Below the pieces are notes generated by a model, which was given only the letters and a program-made list of their open reading frames with translations, was not told the DNA's origin and searched no databases. Below, piece after piece: positions 1-10,180 of a DNA stretch of 64,000 bases; the first letter of the stretch is position 1; each line of letters begins with the position of its first letter. This DNA is from Symbiodinium natans (lineage: Eukaryota; Sar; Dinophyceae; Suessiales; Symbiodiniaceae): NCBI GenBank assembly GCA_905221605.1, contig CAJNDS010002444.1, positions 358,765-422,764 of the forward strand, written 5' to 3'. The translations under genes were made by a program, and so were the position numbers.

Positions 1-1723
1 CCCCCAAAAAACCACCAAAACCCCCCCCAAACCCACCCCTAATCCCCCTCCCCCCTGAACCCCCTAAACCGCCAGAAGCCCCCCAAGCCCGCACCGAGCT
101 CAAAGCCGCCAACACCCAAACAATGAAATCTGGGAGGAGGGGGGGGGGGGGGGGCTTTCCAAAACTGGGGGGTACCATTTTGGGGTCCTTATTATGAGGG
201 AATCCTACTGTGTGGGGGTTCTAAATTTTTCGTAAACCCCCATATTGAAGCCCGTCAACCCTCAACCCCCACTTGGAGGTTCCTGGTACTTATTGACCAA
301 TTATAACTGTACTTCTATCTGTACTTATAACCGGATTAGGGCACTTAAGGGGCTTACAAGTGGGTTATGAGTACAGTTTTCTGTTTATTGGTCAATAAGT
401 GCCATGAACCTCCAAGCACGCTGGAACCGGAGAAGGACGGCCGGGTACTTGCCTGGGGTTCCCAGCACTTTGGCGGAGACGCGTCTGCCGTTCACTCGGC
501 ATGCATTTGAGCATGAAGAGCTATAGGAGATAAGAGTTCAGGGCTGAGGGTGGATGTAGGGTTTAGGGTTTAGGGTTTAGGGTGCGTGTAGTGTTTAGTC
601 TGTGGGGAGAATTAGTTGCTTCAAGCTGCCGTGGGTTGCCTACGAAGCACTGCCAAGTTGAGGGGGACAGCTGCTCTTGTGACAAGGCCTAGACTTAGAC
701 TTGGACGCTCTGTTGACTTCGCAAGTCCAAGCAACCCTGGTATACTCCCCATACCCCGCAACCCTAAACCATAAACCCTAAACCCTAACCCTAAACCCTA
801 AACCCTACTACCTAAGTCAAAAGGGCTTCCAAGTAAGTTATGGCCCCCGTCCCGGATGTAAACACGACCCCCCTGACATTTCAGGTGCCGAGGCCCCTAT
901 GCCCGAAACCCTAAACCCTAAACCCTAAACCCTAAACCCTAAACCCTAAACCCTAAACCCTAAACCCTAAACCCTAAACCTAATCCCTAAACCGACCATG
1001 GTCTTCGTTAGGGCTCAGGGCTGTGGAGTGGCATGTTGCGGGGAGGTCGGGCCTGAGCCGAGTTCAAGAACCTTTGTAAGGATTGTAAGGTTTAGGGATT
1101 AGGGTTTAGGTTTAGGGTTTAGAGTTTGGGGTTTGGGGTTTGGGGTTTAGGGTTTAGGGTTTGGGGTTTGGGGTTTGGGGTTTGAGGTTCGGGGTTCAGG
1201 GACTGGGCGGATGCCCCCCTAATCAGTGGATGAACGGAATCGTTTCCCCACTAGCCCCAAACCCCGCGCCCGAGACCCGAAACCTCTAAACCCCCAAGGC
1301 TACGCCTCCTGTCAGAAGTCACTAAACCCTAAACCCTAAACCCTAAACCCTAAACCCTAAACCCTAAACCCTAAACCCTAAACCCTAAACCCTAACGACC
1401 CAACAGGTTTTGGGCTCAGAGTTTAGGGCCCCGGTGTTTGGGGCTATTTCTTTGTGGTTCAGGGTTATGCCGGCTATCCCAACAGGGACCTTGCAATAGG
1501 GCCCTAGCCTCTTCTGCCTACAGTTACCCCTACGTCACAGACAAAAGTAGCCGCGAGACGTTTGTAAGCTGCCGTAAACTAGCTAGCCTGTTGGGACATT
1601 TTTGTCTTTTTCCCTTATTGGGTTTAAGGGGATCATATTCAGGAAGATTTTTCAGAGGCTTGGATTCAGGGCCATCCTAGTAAATGCCCTATAAGCCCCG
1701 AACCCAAACACCGTGTTCTGGAG
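1..1723. repeat. Intron-like telomere-repeat region, no exon seen
   Basis: This stretch holds TTTAGGG or CCCTAAA tracts near 550-585, 770-810, 905-985, 1085-1200 and 1320-1395, in both orientations, with a G run near 130-154. Two MITE-like elements lie at about 165-235 and 272-416. Open frames here cross repeat and show no protein-like composition. The mixed orientation argues against a chromosome end. The CCCTAAA tract at 1321-1395 is the last one before the first recognisable exon at 1724. Confidence 0.6.
272..416. mobile_element. MITE-like element, family with CTTGGAGGTTC termini
   Basis: A 145-bp element has imperfect terminal inverted repeats. The left end reads CTTGGAGGTTC then ACTTATTGACCAAT; the right end carries the complement, ATTGGTCAATAAGT then GAACCTCCAAG. 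No coding capacity. A second copy with the same ends but a different middle lies at 42848-42967. Single ends occur near 14259 and 59955. No clear target duplication; the flanks share only CA. Confidence 0.65.
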
Positions 1724-1792
1724 GTTCAAGCGCAGCTCACGGGCGTGCGACAGATCTGCGCCAGTAGCCGTGCCTTCGGGGCCATTCGTGAG
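1724..1792 (+). CDS. Exon of 41-residue-repeat (RCC1/HERC-like) protein, 23-codon block
   Basis: A 69-nt exon in phase 0 at both ends encodes VQAQLTGVRQICASSRAF and then GAIRE. It follows an AG and stops where the next repeat block (DGS) would begin. It matches residue for residue the 23-codon exon at 7104-7172. Known family: Symbiodinium proteins built of DGSVVTWG...VQxQLxxVRxIxATxxAFAAI repeats, often annotated RCC1/HERC-like; molecular role unknown. The donor is uncertain: after GAG comes GACGG, which would need the GA donor used by dinoflagellates, or the exon runs on through DGSAP. Confidence 0.6.
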
Positions 1793-2334
1793 GACGGATC
1801 TGCACCCCGGCGCTGTGTCTTTCAGGGGGCTTTCCTTCCCTTCCCCTTGAGGCACCCAGATGGGGCAGGTGTACATGAGGGTCGACCTCTCTATATCAGA
1901 TATCAATATCTGTGTATCTGTGTTACATATTCAAAAGCCCCGTATGTTTTTTTTTTTGTTCGCTCTCTCTCTCTCTCTCTCTCTTTCCCTCTGCATACCT
2001 ATCTATTTGTTTGTTGGCTCGTGGAACATGCAACTGTAAGATGCATGCGCACCCAAAAACCAGTAAAACACAAAACCAAACCCACTTACTTGTTTGGTTC
2101 CAGGGAGTTTGGAGGCGGGAGGTGGGGGGGGGGGGGGGGGTGATCTTAGGGTTTAGGGTTTATAGGAGTTACAGAAAAAATAGCCTCAGGCCTTTGCCTG
2201 GGGCGACGCCTTCTACGGAGGTGGGCTGTCTTTAAAAAGCTTGTTCTTGTTTTGTACTTTTGTAGGGTGTAGGTATAGTGTAGGGTTTAGGGTGTATGAA
2301 GAAGCATATACACATGCTTTCACACATACCGGTT

Positions 2335-2368
<34 letters not shown>

Positions 2369-3236
2369 TGTATGTATGTATGTATGTATGTATGTATGTA
2401 TGTATGTATGTATGCTACCCTTGTATACACACTGCAGGGCTTCATGTCGGGCGGTAGGATTGAGGCCCCGGCGCTTAGAAGGGGTGGCATCATCACAAGC
2501 TACCAAAGGAGTAGGCCGGGGTTCTGAAGGTTGTGTATAAATATATATATATATATATGTATACATACATACATATATATGTATATATAATATATCCGTA
2601 TATATCTATATATAGGTGTAGGTATATGTATACTTATGTATGTATGTATATCTCTACATATACATATATGTAGAAATGTATATATGTATGTATGGATATA
2701 TGCGGGTTCTTAAGGTTTGGGTTATATATATATATACACACACACACACACTTGTTTAATGTTGCACTGTCTTTAGTATGCCCCCCCCCCCCCCCCCAAC
2801 AAATTTGGACCCTCTATGAACGCATGGCGAGGCGACCCCCCCCCCCCCAAACAAATTGGGGGGGGGGACCGCCCTCAGGGCCTCCAGCCTATAGGCCCTC
2901 AAGGCCTGAAGCTTTCCAGCCTTTAAGATTCCTGGAACCCAAGGCCCTCAGGGCCTCAAGCCTTACCGCGTAAGCCCTTAAACCAAAACACAAACCCTTA
3001 AAAGAGCAATCATCCGAAACAAAAACTGTGTATTATAGAGGGTGACCAGACAAAGTCACTAAAGACAGTCTGACCGGCCCGTGGGCTCCCCATCACAAAG
3101 TTTGTTCGGGGCCTCGTTTTGTAATGAAACTCCATAAGGCTTTACATCCAACAGACTCGGTTCGCAGAATAAATTTTGGAAACTTGTGATTGTAGACCCT
3201 CCTTACACTAAAGTCAGTCCAACATCAAGCCCCGAA
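1793..3236. repeat. Intron-like region with microsatellites
   Basis: No exon is recognised. The stretch contains a (CT)n run at about 1962-1985, G runs near 2125-2141, a long TATG microsatellite at 2340-2414, TA-rich DNA at 2535-2760, and C and G runs at 2781-2870. Open frames rich in HTYIHTYI or YMYVCMYV are translations of the microsatellite. Confidence 0.55.
2340..2414. repeat. (TATG)n tetranucleotide microsatellite
   Basis: About 18 nearly perfect TATG units, followed after 120 bp by interrupted TATA/GTAT repeats to about 2700. Confidence 0.95.
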
Positions 3237-3329
3237 GGTGATAGCCGCGACGTGCGCGAGCAGCTCTCCGACGTGCGGCAGCTTGTGGCCACGGAGCGCC
3301 TGTGCCGCATCGGATTGGATAGGGCCCAG
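3237..3329 (+). CDS. Exon of RCC1/HERC-like repeat protein
   Basis: In one frame this codes GDSRDVREQLSDVRQLVATE and then RLCRIGLDRAQ. It aligns with the end of an 18-codon block (GDSSA) fused to a 23-codon VRxQLxxVR block. An AG (GAAG|GTGAT) precedes it and a TTTAGGG-rich tract follows from 3340. GC content is high compared with the flanks. The donor is not certain (possibly CAG|GAGGGC, a GA donor). The AFAAI motif is degenerate (RLCRI), so this may be a drifting copy. Confidence 0.55.
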
Positions 3330-4425
3330 GAGGGCTTCAGACTTAGGGTTCGGGGGGGTTTGGGGGGTTTGGGGTTTAGGTTTGGGGTTTGGGGTTTGGG
3401 GTTTAGGGGTTGGGGCTGAGGGCTTAGGGTCTAGGGTTTTTCGGTTTAGGGTTTAGGGCTTAGGGGGGTTTATAGTGGGACCCCTAGAAGGGACCCTTAA
3501 TCTTACTGCCCAATAGAACCCCTACAAAAGCCGCATAGAATCCCGATACACCTAAGGAAACCCTACAGTACGTACCCCTAAGCTTTGTGGTACTTTACTG
3601 TAGCTTTAGATCCTTACCTTTTTTGGGTTTATTGGGTTTCTTCTTAAGGCAGCGAAAAGCTTAATATATAGCTACCCTCCTGAGTGCAGCCAAGTAAGGT
3701 CCCTTATGAGTCCCCCCCTTTAGTCCCTTGGCTGTCGTGCACAGATTGCAGGATCAGACTCCCAACGAATCATGTCGCAGGAGTCTTTCAGGTTTAGGGT
3801 TTAGGGTTTAGGGTTTAGGGTTTAGGGTTTAGGGTTTAGGGTTTAGGGTTTAGGGTTTAGGGTTTAGGGTTTAGGGTTTAGGGTTAGAACCTAACCCTAA
3901 ACCTTAACGTCTAGAGTTTTCTTGTTAGGGTCACTAGGCAAAGGTCAGTTCGTACAGGTTGAGGAAGCAAAGCCCAGCAAGTCAAAAAGAAGTTTCAAGT
4001 ATGGGGTTCCATTTGGGGGTTTACGAAAAATAGGGGACCCCTAAAGTAGATCCCCAAATAGTAGGATTCCCTGATAATAAGGACCCCAATAGGGTACCCC
4101 TAATTTCGGAAACCGCCATATTGTCACCTGAGTCAAGGGCCAATGTGGGCCTCGTTGTTCATCCCGAAGCCTAAACCCTAAACCCTCCTAAACCCTTGGA
4201 TGCCCACACTTTCCAAAAGGACACTCCATCAGGATCGGCAAGCATGCTGGGGAGGGGGGGGGGGGGAGAATCCGCCTTCGGGGCGGTTGGAGAAGAAGTG
4301 TAAACCCGAAACCCTAAACCCTAATCCCTAAACCCTAAACCCTAAACCCCAAACCCTAATCCCTAAACCCTAAACCCTAAACCCTAAACCACTCTTTCAT
4401 ATATAATATAAATGTTAATGGCTTT

Positions 4426-4906
4426 GCGGGCAAGGTCCGAAAATTAGTGGGCAAGGTCCGAAAATTAGCGGGCAAGGTCCGAAAATTAGCGGGCAAGGTC
4501 CGAAAATTAGCGGGCAAGGTCCGAAAATCAGCGGGCAAGGTCCGAAAATCAGCGGGCAAGGTCCGAAAATCAGTGGGCAAGGTCCATTGGCTGCCCCACG
4601 ACCTTGCCCACTAATTTTCGGACCTTGCCCGCTGACCCACGACCTTGCCCACTGATTTTCGGACCTTGCCCACTAATTTTCGGACCTTGCCCGCTAATTT
4701 TCGGACCTTGCCCGCTAATTTTCGGACCCGGGAAAGGCCCGAAAATTAGCGGGCAAGGTCCGAAAATTAGTGGGCAAGGTCCGAAAATTAGCGGGCAAGG
4801 TCCGAAAATTAGCGGGCAAGGTCCGAAAATTAGCGGGCAAGGTCCGAAAATTAGCGGGCAAGGTCCGAAAATTAGCGGGCAAGGTCCGAAAATTAGCGGG
4901 CAAGGT
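4426..4906. repeat. 21-bp minisatellite with an inverted central block
   Basis: The unit GGGCAAGGTCCGAAAATTAGC (with G/A and C/T variants) is repeated about 7 times on + (4426-4588), then about 6 times inverted (4600-4727), then about 8 times on + again (4735-4906). The 21-bp period equals three heptamers. Because 21 is divisible by 3, all frames stay open and give heptad peptides such as KVRKLAG; these are not genes. Adjacent inverted blocks could fold into a cruciform. Confidence 0.92.
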
Positions 4907-4907
4907 C

Positions 4908-5066
4908 CTTGCCCCCCCCATCGCCTGCCCCCCCCGCCGGTCCCAACCCCTGCATCCCCCCCCTGCCCCCCCCCCTGCCCCCCCCCCCTGGACACCCCCC
5001 CGCCCCCCCCCCTGCCCCCCCCCCCTCTGCCCCCACCCCCCCCTCGTGGGGGGCCCCCGCCCCCCT
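4908..5066. repeat. C-rich low-complexity tract
   Basis: About 160 bp of C runs broken by TG and GT, directly after the minisatellite. Open frames here are proline- or glycine-rich on the two strands and are not credible proteins. Confidence 0.85.
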
Positions 5067-5511
5067 TCTTTGGGTCATTTGCAAAGCCACTGGCTGGCAT
5101 GAGGGTTGAGGAGCCCTAAAATTTAGGGTTCAAGGGTTCAGGGCTGAGGGTTCTACGGTGGTTGAAGGTTCAGGGACGAGAGCGTAGGGTTAAGAATTTG
5201 GGTTGCGTGTGAAACTTTTATTATCTTAATGGTATGGGATTCTCTGGGTGGGTGGGTACTTTTCGGGCGCTTGAAAAGCTGCCAGCCTAGTGAATGCTTG
5301 AACTTTGAGATGCTGAACCCCAAACCCTAAACCCTAAAGCCTAAACCCTAAACCCTAAACCCTAAACCCTAAACCCTAAACCCTAAACCCCAAACCCTAA
5401 ACCCTAAACCCTCCGCTTTGTTCAGTTAAATGAGGGGGGGGGGGGAGTCGACGGCTCATGAGCTTTTAGGGTTCCGGGGTGCAATGTTTGGGGACTTGGC
5501 CCTGCGCTTTT

Positions 5512-5670
5512 CTACTAGTTGCTTACGAACCCCGAAAAATATTGTTTTCTTACAAAGGGCAATATAAGGATTGCTTAAGAATCCCGAAAAATTCAAAAGA
5601 TTGTTCCTCATTAAGGGTAATATCAGGATGATTGTTGTTTATTCTTTTGGGGTTCTTAAGCAAATAGTAG
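5512..5670. mobile_element. MITE-like element, ACTATTTGCTTAAGAACCCC family
   Basis: The left end reads CTACTAGTTGCTTACGAACCCC and the right end GGGGTTCTTAAGCAAATAGTAG, an imperfect inverted repeat around a 159-bp element. An internal GCTTAAGAATCCCGAAAAAT repeats part of the left end. A cleaner 110-bp copy lies at 28331-28440. Confidence 0.6.
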
Positions 5671-5798
5671 TTTCTCAGGGTCAGCTCCTTACACCCAAAA
5701 GAGCGCCCTCCTTTGTGTTCCTCCTCTAGTTTAGTAGTTCAGTAGTTTAGTACTTTAGTAGTTTAGTAGTTTAGGGTTTAGGGTCTTAGGGTGTCCGA

Positions 5799-5800
<2 letters not shown>

Positions 5801-5831
<31 letters not shown>
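5801..5831. repeat. Poly(C) run
   Basis: A run of 31 C residues directly before the exon at 5840. It may act as an extreme pyrimidine tract for the acceptor. Its exact length may be unreliable in the assembly. Confidence 0.9.
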
Positions 5832-5839
5832 TGAAAGAC

Positions 5840-5950
5840 GCTCCTTGGGCCCAGTTCCGCCTTTGCGGCCCTCCGCGGGGACGGCACTGTGGTGACCTGG
5901 GGGAACGTCGCCTGCGGTGGGAACAGCTCGGCGGCTTCTCAGCTGAAGCA
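5840..5950 (+). CDS. Exon of RCC1/HERC-like repeat protein, near-complete repeat
   Basis: One frame reads SSAFAALRGDGTVVTWGNVA followed by CGGNSSAASQLKQ. This joins the end of a 23-codon block (FAALR) to a full 18-codon block (DGTVVTWGN...), so no intron sits at the boundary that is split elsewhere (RE|DG at 7172/7458). A poly(C) run lies immediately upstream. Exact ends are not clear; the 3' side runs into CCCTAAA repeat. Identity as a repeat copy is strong, the boundaries weak. Confidence 0.6.
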
Positions 5951-7103
5951 AGCCCTAAACCCTAAGCCCTTAAACCCTAAACCCTGAACCCTAAACCTAA
6001 ACGTCCCTAAACCCTAAGCCCGAAACCCCTGGAGCCCCCTAATCTCTATAAACTGTAAGCCCAAGCCCTAAACTTAGGGGTCCAACATGTTTGGGCACGA
6101 TAATCCCCTCAGAAAACAGCAGCAACTGTAATTTTTGCTAGGGTTCCAAATTCAGTAGAGTAAACCCTAAGCCCTAAACCCTCCCCTCAGCCCTAAACCC
6201 CTGGAGCCCTAAACATATAATCCCTCACCCCGAAAAAGTATCCGAATGATAATCCCAGAAAGCAGCTGCGATGGTGATTGTCACTACAAGCAACGAGAGA
6301 GTTCCGCTTCTTCGACTTACGTAGTAGTTCAGGGTCTATGGTTTAGGGTTTTGGGGTTTAGGTTTAGGGTTTCAACATAAGCCTAAACCCTAAACCCTGA
6401 ACCCTAAACCCTAAACCCTAAACCCTAAACCCTAAGCCCTAAGCCCTGAGCCCTGAGCTTCGCGCCCATGGCTCCTTGTTGATGATTTGTTGCAGGATGC
6501 GCAAAAAAAACAGGGGCTCGCAATTCTGAAGTACCTCACCGCCACCCGGTTCAGGCTTTAGGGCTTAGGGTTTAGGGCCCCTGAAACACCCCCTAAGAAG
6601 GCCCTTGTCGTTCCAAAGCCCCAGCAGCCCCTAACCACTATCGCCACCTTCCGTTAACGCCCCAAAACCTCCAACCCGAAACTTCGAGCCCCAAACTCTC
6701 AATGCCCGAAAAGCTAGGTAAAACCTCCAAGCCCCTGACGTGTAAAGCCGAAGCCCTTCAGAAGCCCTTCAGATCGAAACAAGGTGAATTTCCCAAAAGC
6801 CCCTAGACTAGGCCAAGACCCGAAAAGCTACCCAAACCCCGCAAGTAAAACACAGCAAAAACCCTATAGCATACAAACCCTTAGAGCTACCGCCCCTAAA
6901 TCCCACACTCCAACCCTGAACCCCAAACCCGAAGCCCAAAACCACAACCCCAAACCCCAAACCCACAACCCCAAACCCCAAACCCCAGAAAACTAAGCCC
7001 TACTAGTAGACCCTCAACCCCAAACCCTAGAGCATAAACTTAAATCCTCATAGACCCTAAACCCTAAACCCTAAACCCTAAACCCTAAACCTCAAACCCC
7101 CAG
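5951..7103. repeat. Intron-like telomere-repeat region
   Basis: CCCTAAA and variants dominate (5953-6010, 6160-6200, 6385-6460, 7050-7100), with short TTTAGGG segments near 6330-6370 and 6550-6575. A degenerate stretch of CCCAAAC/CCTAAAC variants fills 6880-7030. No exon is seen. It ends with the CCCTAAA tract and CCCCCAG acceptor of the next exon. Confidence 0.55.
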
Positions 7104-7172
7104 GTGCAAGACCAGCTCCATGGCGTGCGCCGCCTTTTCGCTGCCGGAAGTGCCTTCGCCGCCCTCCGCGAG
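7104..7172 (+). CDS. Exon of RCC1/HERC-like repeat protein, 23-codon block
   Basis: This is the clearest exon of the family: 69 nt, phase 0 at both ends, encoding VQDQLHGVRRLFAAGSAF then AALRE. The acceptor is CCCCCAG|GTG and the donor GAG|GTAAGAGG. A CCCTAAA tract ends about 12 nt before the acceptor and TTTAGGG begins about 13 nt after the donor. It has the same length and phase as 1724-1792. The next exon at 7458 starts with DGS, so the pair forms one full 41-residue repeat after splicing. Confidence 0.8.
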
Positions 7173-7457
7173 GTAAGAGGGCTAGGGTTTAGGGTTTAGG
7201 GGTTTTCGGTTCAGGGGTTAGGCTGCTGGATGAGTTAAATGGTTGGAAGATATACCTAGCCAAGAACTGTTCAAGCAACACCCCCCAAAAACCCTGAACC
7301 GTTAAACTCTAGAGCCTACAAAGGTTTACATAGGGTTTTAGGTTTCCTTACAGACCTCAACCCTAAACCCTAAACCCTAAACCCTAACCCTAAAACCTTA
7401 CAGGGACCCAGACCCCCAAGCCCTGAGCCCCAAAAAATGTGCCTGGACCCCAAAAAG
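7173..7457 (+). other. Intron with TTTAGGG start and CCCTAAA end
   Basis: A 285-nt intron between two exons of the same repeat. It starts GTAAGAGGGC, enters TTTAGGGTTTAGGG by 7187, holds unrelated sequence in the middle, and carries CCCTAAACCCTAAACCC at 7364-7390 before the AAAAAG acceptor. The two telomere-like ends are reverse complements and could pair in the pre-mRNA, bringing donor and acceptor together. Confidence 0.65.
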
Positions 7458-7498
7458 GACGGCTCGCTGGTGACCTGGGGCCTTGCGCGCAGAGGAGG
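7458..7498 (+). CDS. Exon of RCC1/HERC-like repeat protein, 18-codon block
   Basis: After the acceptor CAAAAAG the reading is DGSLVTWGLARRGG, the start of an 18-codon block in phase 0, matching the exon at 11468. The 3' end is taken at AGGAG|GTGGGC; later in-frame sequence runs into TTTAGGG repeat (FLGFR), which is intronic. The block is slightly shorter than its 54-nt counterpart at 11468-11521. Confidence 0.65.
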
Positions 7499-8104
7499 TG
7501 GGCTCCTAAGCGCAGAAGAGGGGTTCTTAGGGTTTAGGGTTCAGGGTTTAGGGTTTAGGGTTTAGGGTTTAGGGTGGTTTAGGGTTTAGGAATTGGGTTT
7601 AGGGTGTAAGGTTTAGGGTTTAATTCGGGTTCTGGGTTCGGACAACACAAAAATTTGGAAGGACTTGTGCCAGATTGGCGTACACGCTTTTTGTAGGTAT
7701 CTTGTGTTCCCACGGCAGTACCATCATTAGTTGCTGCTGGTCCGTCCGGTGTGAATCCATGAGACGCACGGAGCTCGTTGAAGGATCGAGCGGAATGACG
7801 TCATGCATCTTCTGTTTTCATGTTGTCGTTTCCTCCATACCTGCGCATGTGTTTCGTGCCTTGAGGTCTTAAGTTTTGGAGTACTATACTTTAATACTTT
7901 GGTTTGGCTCTGGGCTCCTACTATAGCTACTTCTACATGAAAAGTATATGTTTTTTTGCCAAGGTCTACTCCAAAGTAGGGGGTCTTGAGTGCAGGTTTC
8001 AACGGAAAGTGCTCTTGGAGGGCCTCTTGGAGAAAACGCTTGTTGTTTGATTGTGTTCGGCTTTTTAGCGCCCTGGGCTTAGTGGATAACTGGCTTTGTT
8101 TCAG
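7499..8104. other. Intron-like region, TTTAGGG start then unique sequence
   Basis: TTTAGGG repeat runs from 7528 to about 7620. The rest is unique sequence without recognisable coding potential and ends in a pyrimidine-rich TTTGTTTCAG acceptor. A 91-codon minus-strand frame (7727-8002) matches no family I know and overlaps this likely intron, so I do not call it a gene. Confidence 0.5.
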
Positions 8105-8179
8105 GCGACAGCTACAAACACGCGACTCGCCCGAACTTACAGCGCATGTCTGCTGTTGTTATCCAGAACAGCAAGCTTG
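8105..8179 (+). CDS. Candidate exon with textbook splice sites, protein unknown
   Basis: TTTGTTTCAG|GCGAC at the 5' end and CTTG|GTAAGTAAAG at the 3' end are near-ideal splice signals. The most protein-like frame enters with two bases of a split codon and reads (G)DSYKHATRPNLQRMSAVV then IQNSKLG. I do not recognise the protein. Flanks are not telomere-like on the 3' side; AT-rich DNA follows. It may belong to the repeat gene around it or to another one. Confidence 0.6.
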
Positions 8180-8510
8180 GTAAGTAAAGAAATTCTGCAA
8201 GGTATATATGAATGCAAATATTCGGGCGGAAAGCAAGCAAAGTCATGAAGCTACATGTGCAGACACACAAATCGATGGCCACGTGCACAGTTATAATCAC
8301 GTGTATATGTATATATCTACCGATCTATCTATCTATATCTATATATATATATATGTATTAGTGTTTCTTTATTTGTTTCTTTATTTATGTTTTCATTCAT
8401 TTATTTATTTGTTTATGTTTCCTTGTATTTGTTTATTTATTGATTTATTTGTTTGTTTTTGTTCATGTCTATCTATGTAATGATTTGCATATACGTATAG
8501 ATCTGTACGC

Positions 8511-8543
<33 letters not shown>

Positions 8544-9401
8544 TTATATTATATTATATATATATATAATATTTTTAGTTTTTTCAATTTCGTTACTTTT
8601 TTTCTGTATTTATTTATTCATACATACATACATACATACATACAGGATTATGTGTATCTATATTTATTTATTTATGTTAATTCGTTTTGTTGATTTATGT
8701 GCTATGTGCGTTGCTTGATGCTCGGTGGCTCAACGCTGCAAATCTTGCTGGCTTACCATCTGTTGTGTTGGGCAGATGAGAGGTACACACATCTATGCAC
8801 CTGTCTCCATCTAGTGCCAGGATTGAGATTGCGGCCTTAGGCACATACAGAGAGTTGCGAAGTTGACAGTACGAGCCCACCTTCTTGCTTCTCTGTCACG
8901 CCAAAGACTAGGACCCAGAGTAGGCCCTTAAAACCTTTTCTTAAGGTTAAGGTTCCCTTAGAAGCCCCTTGAAACCAAAAAGGGCGCCTTTTTTTTCAGG
9001 GTTACTGTTGGGTCTAGAAGACTACCCAAAACTCCTAGATCCGACAAGGCCAAAACCCATGACTTCCCCCCGTCGAACGCGCATGGCGGTCTTGTTAATC
9101 TCGTGGGATTATAGGGACTAGACTACCCCTATTATAATCCCTATTAAGGTCTGTTAGTATAAGGGTGAACATCCAAGTAATCCCCCAAAGGACCCACAAC
9201 CCGATAGTTAAGGTTGACGCCTCAACTCGGAAACAAGCATTAATATCTGGTTCAGGGTATATTCCTACCCTAAATAACCCGAAGCCCTGTACCGAACGCC
9301 TTGACTTCATAAACGTATACCCGGACCCTAAACCCTGAACCCTGAACCCTGAACCCTAAACCCTAAACCCTAAACGACAGGGTCATGGGGGGTGCCTCCA
9401 G
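8180..9401. other. Intron-like region: AT-rich microsatellite, then MITE remnants
   Basis: 8280-8680 is TA- and TTTA-rich (TATATA, TTTATTTG, CATACATA). From 8700 to 8890 lies unique sequence. A MITE-like element (CTAGGACCCAGAGTAGG ... TTGGGTCTAG) spans about 8908-9017. A partial copy of the GGGATGTTCCCC family lies at about 9108-9176. CCCTAAA/CCCTGAA tracts at 9326-9374 precede the next exon. Confidence 0.5.
8908..9017. mobile_element. MITE-like element, GACCCAGAGTAGGCCCTTA family
   Basis: The left end reads CTAGGACCCAGAGTAGGC and the right end TTACTGTTGGGTCTAG, an imperfect inverted repeat. Internal landmarks are AGGTTCCCTTAGAAGCCCC and AAAAAGGGCGCC. Related copies, whole or partial, lie near 10426-10500, 11085-11160, 12343-12430, 21691-21856 (two in tandem) and 40305-40395. 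Confidence 0.55.
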
Positions 9402-9445
9402 GTGACTCCAGCACAGCGCAGCCACGGTTGCGGGATGTGCGGGAG
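9402..9445 (+). CDS. Exon of RCC1/HERC-like repeat protein, partial
   Basis: After CCTCCAG the frame reads (G)DSSTAQPRLRDVRE, matching the GDSSAVQxQLRDVRE junction of the repeat (end of the 18-codon block plus start of the 23-codon block). GTGAAG after GAG can act as donor. If the exon runs on, it gives VKSTDPRFF and soon a stop. A CCCTAAA tract lies upstream and a TTTAGGG tract starts at 9498. Confidence 0.5.
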
Positions 9446-9524
9446 GTGAAGTCGACGGACCCCCGGTTTTTTCAACATTTCATAATGTGAGGGTCAGGGT
9501 TTAGGGTTTAGGGTTTAGGGTTTA

Positions 9525-9584
9525 GGGCTTAGGGCTTACGGCTTAGGGCTTAGGGCTTAGGGCTTAGGGCTTAGGGCTTAGGGT
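9525..9584. repeat. Homogeneous variant array GGGCTTA
   Basis: About eight head-to-tail GGGCTTA units are embedded in a GGGTTTA array, an example of local homogenisation of one telomere variant. Confidence 0.85.
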
Positions 9585-10180
9585 TTAGGGCGTGGGGTTT
9601 AGTAGGGTGTAGGGCTTGGGGTTTAGGGTTTGGGGGTTTGGGGGTTTCTGATATTAGGGGTACCATATTGTGGTCCTGATTATAAGGGATCCTACTGTTT
9701 GGGCGTCTAACTTAGGGTCCCGCATAAGTAGGACGTTTAGAGTTTAGGGTTTGACGCCAGGGGTTCGCCGCATCAACGAACTTTCAAGATGAAGGAAACA
9801 GGTTAGGGCCTAGGGTTTAGGGTTTAGGGTTTAGGGTTTAGGGTTTAGGGTTTAGGGTTTAGGGTTTAGGGTTTAGGGTTTAGGGGGTTTGGGGTTTTGG
9901 GGATTTAGTAGTTAGAGGGAGTTGCACACGCGCAGGGGGTGAGGGGCTGCCCCGCCAAGAGGACTCAGCGTTCGCCGCGATCCTGGGTGACTAGGCAGTT
10001 CAATCGTGCACTTTTGCTTCTTTTTTGCCTCACTTTAAACCCTCAAGCCTGGACCCTACACCCAAAGCCTGAAACCCTAAACCCTTGACCCTACACCCAA
10101 AACCTTAAACGTAGCACCTACACCCAAAACCCTAAACCCTCAACCCTGAACCCCAAACCCAAATCCTGTGAATCCCCGAG
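9585..10180. repeat. Intron-like telomere-repeat region
   Basis: TTTAGGG runs at 9730-9745 and 9808-9890, a MITE-like segment at about 9645-9720 (the GGGTTTCCGAAAATAGGGG family), then CCCTAAA-like degenerate repeat from 10040 up to the acceptor at 10180. Confidence 0.5.

Larger units (their letters stand above)
3330..5839. repeat. Intron-like region with telomere tracts and minisatellite
   Basis: TTTAGGG runs lie at 3340-3475 and 3790-3885. The second is closed by GTTAGAACCTAACCC, a near head-to-head junction with CCCTAAA. CCCTAAA runs lie at 4310-4390 and 5320-5412. The 21-bp minisatellite (4426-4906), a C-rich tract (4908-5066), MITE-like DNA (about 4010-4120 and 5512-5670) and poly(C) (5801-5831) fill the rest. 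No convincing exon. Confidence 0.55.

Noticed and set aside
1-1400. A true chromosome end at the left edge
   Set aside because: Heptamer tracts are short, in both orientations and continue through the whole window between exons, so they are interstitial.
4426-4906. CRISPR-like array
   Set aside because: The 21-bp units are contiguous with no spacers, switch orientation and lie in eukaryotic DNA.
4377-5119. Long open frames with heptad peptides (KVRKLAG, CPLIFGP, TLPANFR) and Pro/Gly-rich tails
   Set aside because: They are translations of a 21-bp minisatellite and a poly(C)-like tract, open in several frames on both strands.
7727-8002. Minus-strand 91-codon frame
   Set aside because: No recognisable motif, antisense to a probable intron, and all supported exons lie on +.
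8208-8718. IYIYIYI or FLYLFLYL membrane-like frames
   Set aside because: They arise from TA and TTTA microsatellites; the same applies at 2213-2566, 16938-17235 and 37391-37611.
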